Shown here one piece after another: positions 1-11,198 of a DNA stretch of 64,000 nucleotides; position 1 is the first letter of the stretch, and each line of letters begins with the position of its first letter. A program made the translations under genes and the position numbers. Below the pieces are notes generated by a model, which worked only from the letters and a program-made list of their open reading frames with translations, ran no database searches and was not told where the DNA came from. This stretch comes from Perca fluviatilis (Eukaryota > Chordata > Actinopteri > Perciformes > Percidae): NCBI RefSeq assembly GCF_010015445.1, contig NC_053119.1, forward strand, positions 2,355,727 to 2,419,726, written 5' to 3'.

Positions 1-242
1 GCTGACAATCATCCTAATGTCCAGCACACCAGGAGATGGACCCACAAATGCACGACTCCGACCAAGACTGTGTAGACTCAGCAGAGATAACAGTTATGAG
101 AAAAGTTCATCTACAGGAGGATTAATATTTCCTATGTTTACCTTTACTTATATGAAGATATTCCTGCATAAATTGATGCAGAAAAATGTAGAAATAGGAG
201 CAGGAAATCAAGTGTTTATTGCTCAACATGTTAGGGAGCGTT
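1..242. other. Unassigned non-coding sequence
   Basis: I recognise no gene or repeat family here. A 75-codon open frame (17-244) runs through it but has no recognisable domain and ends where the minisatellite begins. It is probably chance. Confidence 0.4.
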
Positions 243-462
243 AATCAGAGTAAATACTACAGAAGTAGTAACTCAGAGTAACTCAGATGGTAGTAACTCA
301 GAGTAACTCAGATGATACTGGCAGTAATCTGAGTAAATACTACAGAAGGTAGTAACTCAGAGTAACTCAGAGGATACTGGCAGTAATCACAGTAAATACT
401 ACAGAAGGTAGTAACTCAGAGTAACTCAGATGATACTGGCAGTAATCAGAGTAAATACTACA
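243..462. repeat. 59-bp minisatellite, about 3.8 copies
   Basis: The unit is built from TAATCAGAGTAAATACTACA, then AGTAACTCAGAGTAACTCAG, then ATGATACTGGCAG. It contains an inner 11-bp repeat (GTAACTCAGA). The first copy is shortened and later copies carry single-base changes. Confidence 0.85.
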
Positions 463-1010
463 TAAATCATCCCCAGAGTCGGTAAGTTAACACAAGGCTG
501 CTGCAAGATGCAACTTAAGAAAACTTCCAGTGTCAGGAACATAAATTTGGTGACATACTATATATTATTATAATATAATTATTATATATATACTACTATT
601 AGCATGGAAATCCAGACCCAAATCCTAAAGATTAAGGGTCTGGCATTGAGTAATGAAAACGGCCCATCTTGAGTGGCGGCACCAAGCATGCATTTGAAAA
701 TCTCACTGCACGCAATTAAAGGGGTGATAGAGTGCAACACCGATTTTACCTTGTCATAGTTGAAAAACGACTTGGAGGGTAACTAGGCCATACATAGAAC
801 CTCAAAATCCCACTGACACCTCTTTCCTCTGCAAATCTCACTATTTGAAACTGCTGCTGAAAACGGGCGAATCTCAGCAAAGCTAAAAGTTGACGTCAAC
901 TCCTCCTCATCTGGCTCTAGTCTCTAGTCTCTCTAGACTTATCACCCAAATCTGTGCTCCACCTTCCAGCCAACTTATTCCCACTAGTTTTACACTTATG
1001 TTTGGAATTC
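463..1010. repeat. Unclassified interspersed repeat
   Basis: After an AT-rich stretch (555-600), about 605-1,000 looks like a dispersed teleost repeat I have seen before, with phrases such as GATTTTACCTTGTCATAGTT and ACATAGAACCTCAAAATCCC. It has no long ORF and I cannot name the family with confidence. Confidence 0.35.
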
Positions 1011-1380
1011 ATGGTCAATGAACCTCATTTTTATTAAATAAGATAACATTTTTGAGTGAAAGAAGCAGTAAGTTATGAATTATTTTGACTAATCCCAGAA
1101 TCAGAGGAAGTTTTGTTGATGGATTATCACATACTTCAACAGATTTAGTCAGGATACAGTTTTGAAACCATTTTATTATTTTTAATGGCAACAACTAATC
1201 ACATCTGTGGTCTGTGGATTCTATAAACTTAATTAAAACACCTAAAATTCATTAATTTAAGAACGTTGTATGGAATCGTTCATGTTATTTTTGGGCATTT
1301 AAGTTGAAAGAAACCATATTTATATGTATAGAAGTTTAGAAAATGGGTCAAATTTGACGCAAGGACAACATGAGGGTTAA
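1011..1380 (+). repeat. TTAA-type MITE copy, duplicated again at 10,199-10,535
   Basis: The right end (AAATTTGAC, AGGACAACATGAGGGTTAA) matches the right end of the MITE at 3,301-3,742. Inner phrases such as GAACGTTGTATGGAATC also occur near 10,446. The left edge of similarity with the 10.2-kb copy is near 1,011, so this is the left boundary of the stefin duplication unit. Confidence 0.6.
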
Positions 1381-1586
1381 GAAAACTCCCAGTGTCAGGA
1401 AAATCAATTCTAATAAACAATCAATAAGTCACAAACTCTGTAGGATAGTGGCAGAATATTTATTTGGGGTTAAAAGACATTGCATTCCACCAAATCTCTT
1501 CATCTCTCAGCGTTAATACATTCAAAATCAATGTTAAATCATTTCAGAATAAAGAAGCAGAAGATTTGAACATGAGACTGCAGCCT

Positions 1587-1859
1587 TTAAATATGTTTCT
1601 GTTGAATCTGGTTCTGGGATTGGTCAATAGGTTGGAGGGGGCTGTCTTTGGTCTGATGACTCTTTACATTAGTCAGAGAAACCTTTCCTCCGTTACACGG
1701 AAGGGCTCGGAAGACTATCAGATGAATGTAGTTCGCTCCTCCAACATGAACCTGTAAGAACAACAGAGGGAAATTAGACGTCTAAACACATGGATTCATG
1801 TTGATCTGGTGTTGTTGAGGAATTAAGATGTGGTTAACACACACAGACACACACACACA

Positions 1860-1918
<59 letters not shown>

Positions 1919-2300
1919 CTGCCATGGTTCAACTGCACACACACACACGCACACACACACACAAACACACACACACCTAACACCTGCCATGGTTCAACAT
2001 CATGTCACTAATAATTCAACCTGTTTATTAAAGACATATTTACCTTGATAAGGAAGTTGGTTCCTGCCACAACTTGACTCCTGTATTTAACTGCTTTGAA
2101 TTCCACATAATTTGCTCCTGTCTTTTTCTCCACTTGGGTCTTCACCTGTGTATGAAGGAAATAAATCTGATGTAAATTCAGAGCTTGGGTGTGGAGATTA
2201 TGAAGAATGAAGGTAGATATAAACTCACCTGATGACAAAGATCCTGTGTTTCCTTAGTGGCGTCCGTTATCGCACCGTATGCTCCGACTATGGTTGCCAT
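1587..2300 (-). CDS. Stefin (cystatin B-like) copy 1, three exons, intact
   Basis: This is an intracellular cysteine protease (cathepsin) inhibitor of the stefin family, 112 residues. The coding exons on the minus strand are 2300-2229 (24 codons), 2145-2044 (34 codons) and 1751-1587 (54 codons plus TAA). All junctions are GT-AG and phase 0. The first exon joins the second at Q|V, as I recall for cystatin B. The first inhibitory hairpin, QVVAG, is at residues 48-52 within YRSQVVAGTNF. The third exon opens VHVGGANYIHL, and the second-hairpin Leu-Pro is at 75-76. There is no signal peptide, as expected for a cytosolic stefin. The C terminus runs about 14 residues past the usual 98. A TATAAATA box lies about 90 bp upstream of the ATG, and an AATAAA signal lies at 1464-1459. 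Intron 2 contains a long (CA)n tract. Confidence 0.9.
1841..1976. repeat. (CA)n microsatellite in stefin copy 1 intron 2
   Basis: Nearly pure CA is interrupted once by a unique piece (CTGCCATGGTTCAACTGC). The same TGCCATGGTTCAA phrase recurs at 1,985 and 11,199, so it was duplicated along with the array. Confidence 0.95.
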
Positions 2301-2509
2301 TGTGTCGAGGTCTGTTGAAGTTAACAGAGAAGTCAACTGTCTGCTCTCACGTGTCTCAACTGTTTATCACATACAGCATCTACTGTATTTATAGAGAGTA
2401 ACCCCCCCCCCCCCAGAGAGCTACCCCTGACAGGTGGTTCCCCTGCATGTTGGGAGGAGCTGTATGAGTAACAACAACCCTTTTGTTCAGTAATGTCATG
2501 TTACTAAGT

Positions 2510-2513
<4 letters not shown>
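2301..2513. repeat. Stefin 5' flank, shared by all three copies
   Basis: A poly-C run followed by AGAGAGCTACCCCTGACAGG and TTCCCCTGCATGTTGGGAGG recurs at 11,625-11,700 and 15,280-15,340. It marks the promoter-side part of the duplicated unit. Confidence 0.8.
2386..2393 (-). promoter_or_regulatory. TATA box of stefin copy 1
   Basis: TATAAATA on the minus strand, 86 bp before the ATG. The same octamer stands at the equivalent place in copy 2. In copy 3 the box is split by a Tc1 element. Confidence 0.75.
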
Positions 2514-2545
<32 letters not shown>

Positions 2546-2833
2546 ACACACACCCTTTCAGTACATTCAGTCTAATCCTAGCATCGTTTATCACAAATTT
2601 CAAATTAATTCAACAATGACTTTGATAAATTTTTCAATGACTTTGAACAATAAACTAACCTTTAAAACTCAGTTCTTGTGTAAGTTTTAACAACTGTGGG
2701 AAAGGGCGTGTCCACACCTGCTAAAGATTGATAATGTCCTTGGCAGGAGTTTAAGAACATGGTATTATTATTTTAAAATAACAGCTTAACTTGAACACAC
2801 ACACTCATACACACACACACAGACACAGACACA

Positions 2834-2896
<63 letters not shown>

Positions 2897-3298
2897 TCCT
2901 ACACTCACACACACACACAAACACATACACACTTTTATTACATTCAGTCTAATCCTAGCATCATTTATCACAGAATTTCAATGAATAATTTCATAATGAC
3001 AGCATGAACTTTCTTCATGTTACTTTCCTGGTTTCAAACTTGTTTCATAAAAATCAGTTATTGTGTAAGTTTTAATAATTGTGGGAAAGGGTGTGTTCAC
3101 TTTAGTAGAAACCACTCCTGCTGAAGAATATGTGTTCTTGTCAGGACTTTAAGGAAGAAATTTCTATTTAAAAAAACAGCTTAACTTGAACACAAACACA
3201 CACACAAATAAACACACACAGACACACACACACACATACAAAGACACATACAAACACACACACACCACACACACACACACACAGACACACAACAAATC
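2514..3298. repeat. Three (CA)n arrays separated by a duplicated block
   Basis: CA arrays lie at 2514-2554, 2795-2932 and 3189-3292. Between them a block with AGGAGTTTAAG and GGGAAAGGG is present twice (about 2,690-2,790 and 3,075-3,190). Related copies sit beside other CA arrays at 16,250-16,335 and 20,450-20,522. There is no gene. Confidence 0.85.
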
Positions 3299-3300
3299 TG

Positions 3301-3742
3301 TTAACCCTTGTGTTGTCTGTCCCTCGATCATCAAGCACCTTTTAATTTTTCTGGGTCAAAGTTAAAATTAAAACTTTTAATATTTTTTTGAGACGTTTTT
3401 TGTAATTTCTTCCATGTTTTTGTCACTTTTTTAAATGTTTTTTCGATTTTTTCGGCGCTTTTTGACCTTTTTGTTGGTTTTCCTCTACTTTACAAAAGCT
3501 TTTTCTGACATTTTTGTCACTTTTTTCAAAATTCTTTTATCAATTTCTTTTAATCAAATTGAATAAAACACCCAAATTCAATGAAAGCAGTGAACTGATC
3601 ATTTATTTAACTTGTGAAGAGTGTTGTAGGGAACCATCCACATGATGTTTTTGTATAATTTGATTGAAAGAAAACCAAATTTCTGATAGAGAAACTTTTT
3701 GAAAATGGATCAAATTTGACCCGAGGACATCAGGAGGGTTAA
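3301..3742. mobile_element. Non-autonomous element with TTAA target site, piggyBac-like
   Basis: The ends are inverted (TTAACCCTTGTGTTGTC and GACATCAGGAGGGTTAA) and both carry the TTAA duplicated by piggyBac-type transposases. At 442 bp with no ORF, it is a MITE. Superfamily assignment rests on the target site only. Confidence 0.6.
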
Positions 3743-4006
3743 AACGATGTCTGTGAGTTCTGAGTTTAAAGTCAGAATTCAGATTTGTTTTCCCTCAGAA
3801 CTCAAACACAAACACACACACACATCTGCCCCCCCCACAGCGAGGGAGAGCTAATCACTCAACCAAATCCTGACTGGTTGCTGTCCTGGCTCCTATATGG
3901 TGGAACCAGATCCCTATTGACATCAGGATGGCTGAAAGCCATCACATCTTCCACCGAAGGCTAAAAACACATCTCTTCAGACTACACCTCGGATAACCAT
4001 GAAGGA

Positions 4007-4047
<41 letters not shown>

Positions 4048-4204
4048 TATATACATTTACTGTATATACTGTATATTTCTAGAAGCTGCACTTTCATATG
4101 GCTCTTTGCTTATTTAAAGCTAATATTCTGGCACTTACTACTTGTTGTCTGGAGTTTGAACCTTCAGGGTTGAAAGCACTTAATTGGAAGTCGCTTTGGA
4201 TAAA
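3743..4204 (+). mobile_element. LINE 3' end remnant
   Basis: About 3,890-3,990 reads in one frame as the C-terminal tail of a LINE ORF2 (a 'H..F.R.LKTHLFRLHL' type end). It is followed by an AT microsatellite (4,013-4,044) and the 3'-UTR end TGGATAAAAGCCTCAGCTAA, common in fish LINEs and the SINEs that use them. There is no reverse transcriptase core. Confidence 0.55.
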
Positions 4205-4933
4205 AGCCTCAGCTAAATGACATAGAGGTGGTGGTGGGGGAGAGAAGGATGTTAGCCAAACTGACATCCATCATGGACAACACCTCTCACCCCCTACATG
4301 ACACTGTGGGGTCCCTGAGCAGCTCCTTCAGCAGCAGACTGATACACCCCCGGTGTAAGAAGGAGAGGTACCGCAGGTCCTTCATCCCGGCCGCTGTCAG
4401 ACTCTACAACACCTACACCACCCGATAATTGTTGTAGTTTTTTTATTTTTATTTTTTTCGGGTCCTGTCTCAATCACCCACCACTCAGCATGGCTCTATG
4501 TATATATTTCTTATTATCTGTATTTATATTTTTCCATCTGTATTTATATCTTTTCCATTCCAAGTACTTACCTTTTCAATATTATTTATATTATGGTCAC
4601 ACTTAAATATAAATATAATTTATATTATGGTTAATTACTTTCGCTGTTATGTAATTACATATTTTTCAATCTAATTTCACGTCAATTACTTATTTACATT
4701 ACAGTATTTTTTTTGCACTATGGCCACCTCACTTTACTTAAATACTTTTTATATAATGCCACTTTACATTCATTCAGTGTTTTTCTTTTTTTTGCTCATT
4801 GTCTGTTGTTTGCCTGTTTGTTTGTTCGGTTGTTTGTTGGTGTGTTTTTATTGTGGAAAAACTGCTGCTGTAATAAGTGAATTTCCCCATTGTGGGATAA
4901 ATAAAGTATTATCTAATGTAATGTAATGTAATA
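4205..4933 (+). mobile_element. Rex1-like LINE, 3' terminal fragment
   Basis: The open frame 4,228-4,428 ends in ERYRRSFIPAAVRLYN, the typical end of a Rex1-type ORF2. A related ending (DRYRKSFLPQAIQLFN) occurs in the LINE at 53.3 kb. A 3' UTR with ATAAATAAAGTATT follows and ends in a (TAATG)n tail at 4,914-4,933. It is strongly 5'-truncated. Confidence 0.7.
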
Positions 4934-5043
4934 CAGATACAAACACAGACACACACACACACACACACACACATACACACACACACAGAAAAATACAGAG
5001 ACACACACACACACATACACACACACACACAGAAAAATACAGA

Positions 5044-5083
<40 letters not shown>

Positions 5084-5137
5084 AATACAGAGACACACAC
5101 ACACACATACACACACACACACACAGAAAAATACAGA

Positions 5138-5177
<40 letters not shown>

Positions 5178-5325
5178 AATACAGAGACACACACACAGAC
5201 ACACATACACACACACACAGAAAAATACAGAGACACACACACAGACACACATACACACACACACAGAAAAATACAGAGACACACACACACACATACACAC
5301 AAACACACACACAGAAAAATACAGA

Positions 5326-5365
<40 letters not shown>

Positions 5366-5405
5366 AATACAGAGACACACACACACACACATACACACAC
5401 ACACA
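4934..5405. repeat. Compound CA array with nine AGAAAAATACAGAG spacers
   Basis: Blocks of (CA)n alternate with the same 14-mer nine times, every 45-50 bp, giving a higher-order minisatellite. The long minus-strand 'VCVCVSVFF' frames are artefacts of it. Confidence 0.9.
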
Positions 5406-6205
5406 GTGGGGGGATGGTACAGACCAAGTTTGAAGTCCATCGGATGAAATCTCTAGGAGGAGTTCGTTAAAGTATAGCACCTTGACTTTTAGGGCTACTT
5501 CCTGTTGCCACTAGGGGGCGCTATGACTTTAAGTAAATATCGGCCGTTATTTGTCCTCAGGGTTGGACTCTTATGAATCCTGAAAAGTTTCGAGCCAGCT
5601 GGTCAATGAACTCTCGAGTTACACCCACTTCCTGTTTCGGCGGCGAAACGCACAGAATGGCCGCCCCGCCACGGCCACGCCCTATGACGAAAAGTTTTTC
5701 TTTTTACAACTTTTCATCTTTAACATCTTAAGATGACACAGACCGAGTTTGAAGTTGATCGGATGAAATCTCTAGGAGGAGTTCGTTAAAGTACGACATG
5801 TGGAAATGGCCAAAATCGCACAAATTTCGAACTTTGAAATCAAAATGGCGGACTTCCTGTTGGGTTTAGGGTATGGCTCTAATGACGTTTTTTGTACATC
5901 TTGACATGTTACATACGTGTACCAAGTTTCGTGAGTCTATGATAAACGCACTGCAGGGGCAAAAAAATTTTAACTTTCTAGGGGGCGCTAGCGAGCCATT
6001 TTTGTGCGCCTATTCCCGAAACACTTAAAATACGTAAGTTTTCACCAGACTTGATGCGACCGCCAAATTTTGTGAGTTTTTGAATATGTTAAGGCCCTCA
6101 AAAAGCCAATTCATTTGACAGGAAAATAATAATAGAAAGAAAGAAACAATAATTCCTTCAGTTTCAATAGGGCCTTCGCCGCTGTCGGTGCTCGGGCCCT
6201 AATAA
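5406..6205. repeat. Interspersed repeat ending in a GC-rich hairpin
   Basis: Contains two copies of GATGAAATCTCTAGGAGGAG (5,443 and 5,762) and ends with an imperfect palindrome running from GGGCCTTCGCC to GGTGCTCGGGCCC. I recall this as a widespread fish repeat but cannot name its class. No ORF. Confidence 0.5.
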
Positions 6206-6423
6206 AGCGACCAAAACTGCCTGCCAACTGACAGACGAACTGACAATGGCTTTCTTATTTAGGTTTAAATAAAAGGTAATGTGGTGGATAAACATTCGTA
6301 AAACGTTTTCTCATAACATTTCAAAGCCGCGATCAAAATACAGAACATCACAGAAATATACAAAATAACATTTTGATAAATAAACCTAAAAAAATACCTG
6401 CCTGCACATTAATTCTTAAAGAC

Positions 6424-6577
6424 CTTCACCGTCCACAACATTCACTGGCCTCATAAACTCTGCAATTTTGTCCCTGATTTCTCTTTTCCTTTTCTCGGAC
6501 AATGGCGGTCTCAAATCTAGCTTTCTTTGAGTTAGTTTTGGCGCAGCTCCGGTAGCCTACTTCTACTACTACTACTT

Positions 6578-6621
<44 letters not shown>

Positions 6622-6943
6622 GCTACTACTACTACTACTGCTACTACTACTACTACTACTACTACTACTGCTACTACTACTACTAGATGAGCTGCTGTTG
6701 TCAGTCTGATACTGTGGGTGGATCTAGAAAAAAGACAAACATATTTTAAGTCCCAAAATATGATATTGCTATTCGTAAATTAAAAGCGCCATTATATATG
6801 AAAGAGTGAACCGTCTTTATTGGTAATAAACTTACCCGTTTTAAATGGAAAGCCATGTTTGTTGTTGACGAGTGGTAGGACATGAGCTGTTGGCACAACA
6901 TTTCAAAGTGCATCCACACTTTAGATTTTCTTTTTCCAGACAT
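6424..6943 (-). pseudogene. hAT/ZBED-like transposase fragment, two exons
   Basis: Exon 1 (6943-6836, 36 codons) starts MSGKRKSKVW and reads through SYHSSTTNMAFHLKR, the shape of a BED-type zinc finger. The CxxC half is degraded, with one Cys left (LCQQL). It ends CGG|GTAAG. Exon 2 (6556-6424) continues in phase and contains LSEKRKREIRDKIAEF and RPVNVVDGEG, the helix that follows the BED finger in hAT-derived proteins. An in-frame TAA follows at once unless the G|GT at 6424 is used as a donor. The exon 2 acceptor lies inside the trinucleotide repeat. No catalytic region is present nearby, so this is the N-terminal part only. Confidence 0.65.
6558..6685. repeat. (CTA)n trinucleotide repeat
   Basis: About 42 triplets with occasional CTG and TTC interruptions. 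It lies in the intron of the hAT/ZBED-like fragment and supplies its TAG acceptor. Confidence 0.95.
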
Positions 6944-7290
6944 TGTTAAGTAACGTTAATCCCGGCCGCCAAGATGCTCCTTGTCTGTCACGGATCAGGG
7001 AAAGTGAAACTTGAATCTGTCACAGGGGTGGTTGGATTTTACACTTACACGCAGACATAGAAATTATGTTATTGATTTTTTTTTTTTTTTAAGACATTGA
7101 GCACCCCCATATTGCCAAAATGGTATGATCCTCGTTTGATAATAACACCCGCGAAGATTCGACTGTGAGGTTGGTGGTCAATCAGGCTCCGCATATCGAT
7201 GCATCGAATCTTCAACTATTCGGGGTCACCCCTAACAGACAGACAGACAGACAGACCTGTCCTCTCCCGTAAAACTCCCCCATAAGTGGT
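6944..7290. repeat. Unclassified repeat with inner inverted phrases
   Basis: Includes a poly-T run (7,077-7,091), the inverted pair GAAGATTCGACTG / GCATCGAATCTTC and a (CAGA)n stretch (7,231-7,256). Looks like a degraded DNA element; no ORF. Confidence 0.4.
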
Positions 7291-7492
7291 TTGTTCCAGC
7301 ATCATTCGGACCTATATAACCTGGAGAAGAGAGGGAAGCACACACACACAGATACAAAGAAACGGAGAGTTGTTTTAACTTCAGGGAACAAACGGAGCTA
7401 CGTCACGTTCTGCATCACGCGGCCTGAGATTCAATCTCTCACCACTGTCCTGGTTGAAGGAGAACCAGATGTTTCCTCTGAGCTCTGTGCAG
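7291..7492 (+). other. Short open frame of unknown meaning
   Basis: An open frame from ATG at 7,291 continues into the minisatellite and stops at 7,530. The 79-residue product has no motif I recognise. There is no splice or homology evidence, so it is probably not a gene. Confidence 0.25.
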
Positions 7493-7737
7493 CTCTGAGG
7501 TCTGTTGTCTCTGAGGTCTGTTGTCTCTGAGCTCTGTTGTCTCTGAGCTCTGTTGTCTCTGAGGTCTGTTGTCTCTGAGCTCTGTTGTCTCTGAGGTCTG
7601 TTGTCTCTGAGCTCTGTTGTCTCTGAGGTCTGTTGTCTCTGAGCTCTGTTGTCTCTGAGCTCTGTTGTCTCTGAGCTCTGTTGTCTCTGAGGTCTGTTGT
7701 CTCTGAGGTCTGTTGTCTCTGAGGTCTGTTGTCTCTG
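7493..7737. repeat. 16-bp minisatellite, about 15 copies
   Basis: The unit is TCTGTTGTCTCTGAGG, with the last G alternating with C. Only a few sites vary between copies. A minus-strand frame (7796-7431) stays open across it because stops are absent from the unit. Confidence 0.95.
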
Positions 7738-8399
7738 GTTGGTATCTGTAATCTCGTGGTGATATGAAGGCAGAACACTCCCAGCAGGGTGTTCAACGCC
7801 CCCCGGTACAGTTTAAATAAAGGTGTTGCTACGTGTTGTCAGGGGCCGGGGCTGAACGTGGCTCAGGTGTTCTGTAAAAGATGCCTGTTATTTCATCAAA
7901 CACTGATGAAGAGTTTTCATGTTGAATATTAAAAAGACTCGTGGAGGTGGGCTGTGTTAACACGGACTGGTGCAGAAATGCTTTTATCCAGCTTCTGCAA
8001 ATGGCCGGTGGAGTTTGTGACTCTTAAATGCCGACCATTCTAGATATATTCCACACTAATTTACGGCTGTGTTTATACTCGGTGTTTACAGCCCATCAAG
8101 CGCTAATGCTATATGCGTTAGCTAACCTTTACAGAGCCTATAATGTACGTGCAAATGTCTGTTTCGTATGTCGTTTTTATATAATGTCGTTTTTAAATAT
8201 TTTAAATGTGTAACACCACTTGAGCCACGGTGAAACGTTTCATGTATATGGTTGAAATGACAATAAAACACAATAGACTTGACTCAGTTGACAGCCTCTC
8301 TGTAACCGGTAGGTGTGGCTTGGGGGTGGACTCGTAGGGAAGGGAAGCAAGTGCATTCTGGGAGTTGTTATCTTTCATCCACATGAGACAAAAATACAT
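7738..8399. other. No gene seen
   Basis: Mixed unique sequence. About 8,235-8,285 (GAAATGACAATAAAACAC) looks like a retroelement 3' end. The short open frames at 8,028 and 8,429 have no recognisable content. Confidence 0.4.
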
Positions 8400-8612
8400 T
8401 TTCTGACTTTTTCTGACTTTTTTTGACATACTATATTATGACTTTTTAGACATACTATACTATGACTTTTTAGACATACTACAATATGACTTTGTATGAC
8501 TTTTTAGACATACTATACTATGACTTTTCATAAATATTTTGACATACTATACTATGACATTTTATGACTTTTTTGACATACTATATTATGACTTTTTAGA
8601 CATACTATGACT
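8400..8612. repeat. Degenerate minisatellite, left part
   Basis: Repeats of TATGACTTTTTAGACATACT and shortened forms. The array resumes at 10,060-10,175, so the LINE between them inserted into it. Confidence 0.9.
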
Positions 8613-10059
8613 TTTTGGGTGTGGAGGGGCTGTCCTGGTTGACACGTCTCTTCAACATTGCGTGGAAGTCTGGAACAGTGCCAAAGGAGTGGCAGACTGG
8701 GGTGGTGGTTCCCCTTTTTAAAAAGGGGGACCAGAGGGTGTGTGCCAATTACAGGGGTATCACACTTCTCAGCCTCCCTGGTAAAGTCTACTCCAAGGTG
8801 CTGGAAAGGAGGGTTCGGCCGATAGTCAAACCTCGGGTTGAGGAGGAACAATGTGGATTCCGTCCTGGTCGTGGAACAACGGACCAGCTCTTCACTCTCG
8901 CAAGGATCCTGGAGGGGGCCTGGGAGTATGCCCAACCGGTCTACATGTGTTTTGTGGATTTGGAGAAGGCGTATGACCGGGTCCCCGGGAGATACTCTGG
9001 GAGGTGCTGCGGGAGTATGGGGTGAGGGGGTCTCTACTCAGGGCCATCCAATCTCTGTACCGACCAAAGTGAGAGCTGTGTCCGGGTTCTCGGCAGTAAG
9101 TCGGACTCGTTTCAGGTGAGGGTTGGCCTCCGCCAGGGCTGCGCTTTGTCACCAATCCTGTTTGTAATATTTATGGACAGGATATCGTAGGCGTAGTGGG
9201 GGGGAGGGTCGTTGACAGTTCGGGGGCGGGGGATCTCATCGCTGCTTTTTGCAGATGAAGTGGTCCTGATGGCATCATCGCCCTGCGACCTTCAGCACTC
9301 ACTGGATCGGGTTCGCGTCGGGTGAGAAGTTGTTGGGATGAGGATCAGCACCTCCAAATCGGAGGCCATGGTTCTCAGCAGGAAACCGATGGAATGCCTT
9401 CCGGTACGGGTAGGAATGAGTCCTTACCCGCAAGGGAGTTCAAGTACCTTGGGGTTTTGTTCGCGAGTGAGGGGACAATGGAGCCGGAGATTGGTCGGAG
9501 AATCGGCGAGCGGGTGCGGTATTACATTCAATCTATCGCACCGTTGTGACGAAAAGAGAGCTGAGCCAGAAGGCAAAGCTCTCGATCTACCGGTCGTTTT
9601 CGTTCCTACCTCCACCTATGGTCATGAAGGCGGGTCGCTGACCGAAAGAACGAGATCCAGGGTGCAAGCGGCCGAAATGGGTTTCCTCAGGAGGGTGGCT
9701 GGCGTCTCCCCTTAGAGATAGGGTGAGAAGCTCAGTCATCCGTGAGGAGCTCGGAGTAGAGCGCTGCTCGGCTTGGTTGAAAGGAGCCAGTTGAGGTGGT
9801 TTGGGCATCTGGTAAGGATGCCCCTGGCCTCCCCCTAGGGAGGTGTTCCAGGCACGTCCAGCTGGGAGGAGGCCTCGGGGAAGACCCAGGACTAGGTGGA
9901 GGGATTATATCTCCAACCTGGCCTGGGAACGCCTCGGGATCCCCCAGTCGGAGCTGGTTAATGTTGCTCGGGAAAGGGAAGTTTGGGGTCCCCTGCTGGA
10001 GCTGCTCCCCCCGCGACCCGACACCGGATAAGCGGACGAAGATTGATGGATGGATGGAT
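8613..10059 (+). mobile_element. Rex3-type (RTE) LINE, 5'-truncated, frameshifted
   Basis: Reverse transcriptase motifs appear in order: PLFKKGDQRVCANYRGITLL, EEEQCGFRPGRGTTDQLFTL, VDLEKAYDRVP (motif A) and, in other frames, LRQGCALSP, LLFADEVVLMA (motif C region, normally ADD but ADE here), EFKYLGVLF, RWFGHL and RRPRGRPRTRWRDYIS. The frame breaks several times. The end is DPG followed by a (GATG)n tail at about 10,043-10,059, as in Rex3. The stretch TGGCAGACTGGGGTGGTGGT matches, as I recall it, a widely used Rex3 primer. It is dead and flanked by the minisatellite it entered. Confidence 0.85.
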
Positions 10060-10198
10060 GACTTTTTAGACATACTATACTATGACTTTTAATGACTTTT
10101 GTCATAGTATACTATGACATTTTATGACTTTTTTGACATACAATACCATGACTTTTTGTGACTTTTTTTTAGCTTAAGACATAATTTATAATCCGATA
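10060..10198. repeat. Degenerate minisatellite, right part
   Basis: Continuation of the 8,400-8,612 array after the Rex3 insertion. Confidence 0.85.
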
Positions 10199-10535
10199 CT
10201 GTGGTCAATGAACCTTATTTTTATGAAATAAGATCACATTTTTGAGTGACAGAAGCAGTAAGTTATGAATTATTTTGACTAATTAAAATCAGAGGAAGGT
10301 TTGTTGATGGATTATACTTCAACAGATTTAGTCAGGATACGGTTTTTAAACCATTTTATTATTTTGAATAGCAAATAATCACATCTGTGGTCTGGGAAGA
10401 AAATGGATTCTATTAAATTAAACACCTAAAATTCATTAATTTAAGAACGTTGTATGGAATCATTCATGTGTTTGGCCATTTAGGTTGAAAGAAACCATAT
10501 TTATATGTATAGAAGTTTAGAAACAACATGAGGGA
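10199..10535 (+). repeat. Second copy of the 1,011-1,380 repeat
   Basis: Collinear with 1,011-1,380, with small indels and a degraded right end (ATGAGGGATAAG in place of ATGAGGGTTAAG). It marks the left edge of the second stefin unit. Confidence 0.8.
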
Positions 10536-10784
10536 TAAGAAAACTTCCAGTGATAAGAAAATCAATTCTAGTAAACAATCAATAAGTCACCAACACTTTA
10601 GGATAGTGGCAGAATATTTATTTGGGGATAAAAGATATTGCATTCCACCAAATCTCTTCATCTCTCAGCGTTAAAACATTGAAAATCAATGTTAAATCAT
10701 TTCAGAATAAAGAAGCAGAAGATTTTAACATGAGACTGCAGCCTTTAAGTATTTTACTCTTGAAACTGGTTCTGGGATCAGTTT

Positions 10785-11016
10785 CTAAAAAGGTACGAGG
10801 GGGCTGTCTATGGTCTGATGATCCTGTACATCATGCAGGAAAACCTCTTCTCCGATATCTTCGAAGACTGTCAAATAAATGTAGTCATCTCCTCCAACAT
10901 GAACCTGCAAGAACAAAAGGGGAAAATTAGACGTCTAAACACATGTATTCATGTTGATCTTGTGTTGTTGAGCAGTGAGGGTCTCCTACACACACATACA
11001 CACACACACACACACA

Positions 11017-11050
<34 letters not shown>

Positions 11051-11162
11051 CACACACACACACACACACACACAAAAATACACATACCACACACACACAC
11101 ACACACAGATACACACACGCACAGACACACAAATACACACACACACACGCACAGACACACAA

Positions 11163-11198
<36 letters not shown>

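Noticed and set aside
4848..5480. Minus-strand frames of up to 210 codons rich in Cys and Val
   Set aside because: They are translations of the CA array and change freely between frames. No conserved composition beyond the repeat.
7431..7796. 121-codon minus-strand frame with repeated Arg/Asp/Gln/Thr blocks
   Set aside because: Produced by the 16-bp minisatellite; all frames repeat and there is no start context or splice support.
9587..10105. Several minus-strand frames across the Rex3-type LINE
   Set aside because: Shadows of a GC-rich RT-coding strand; no independent motif.
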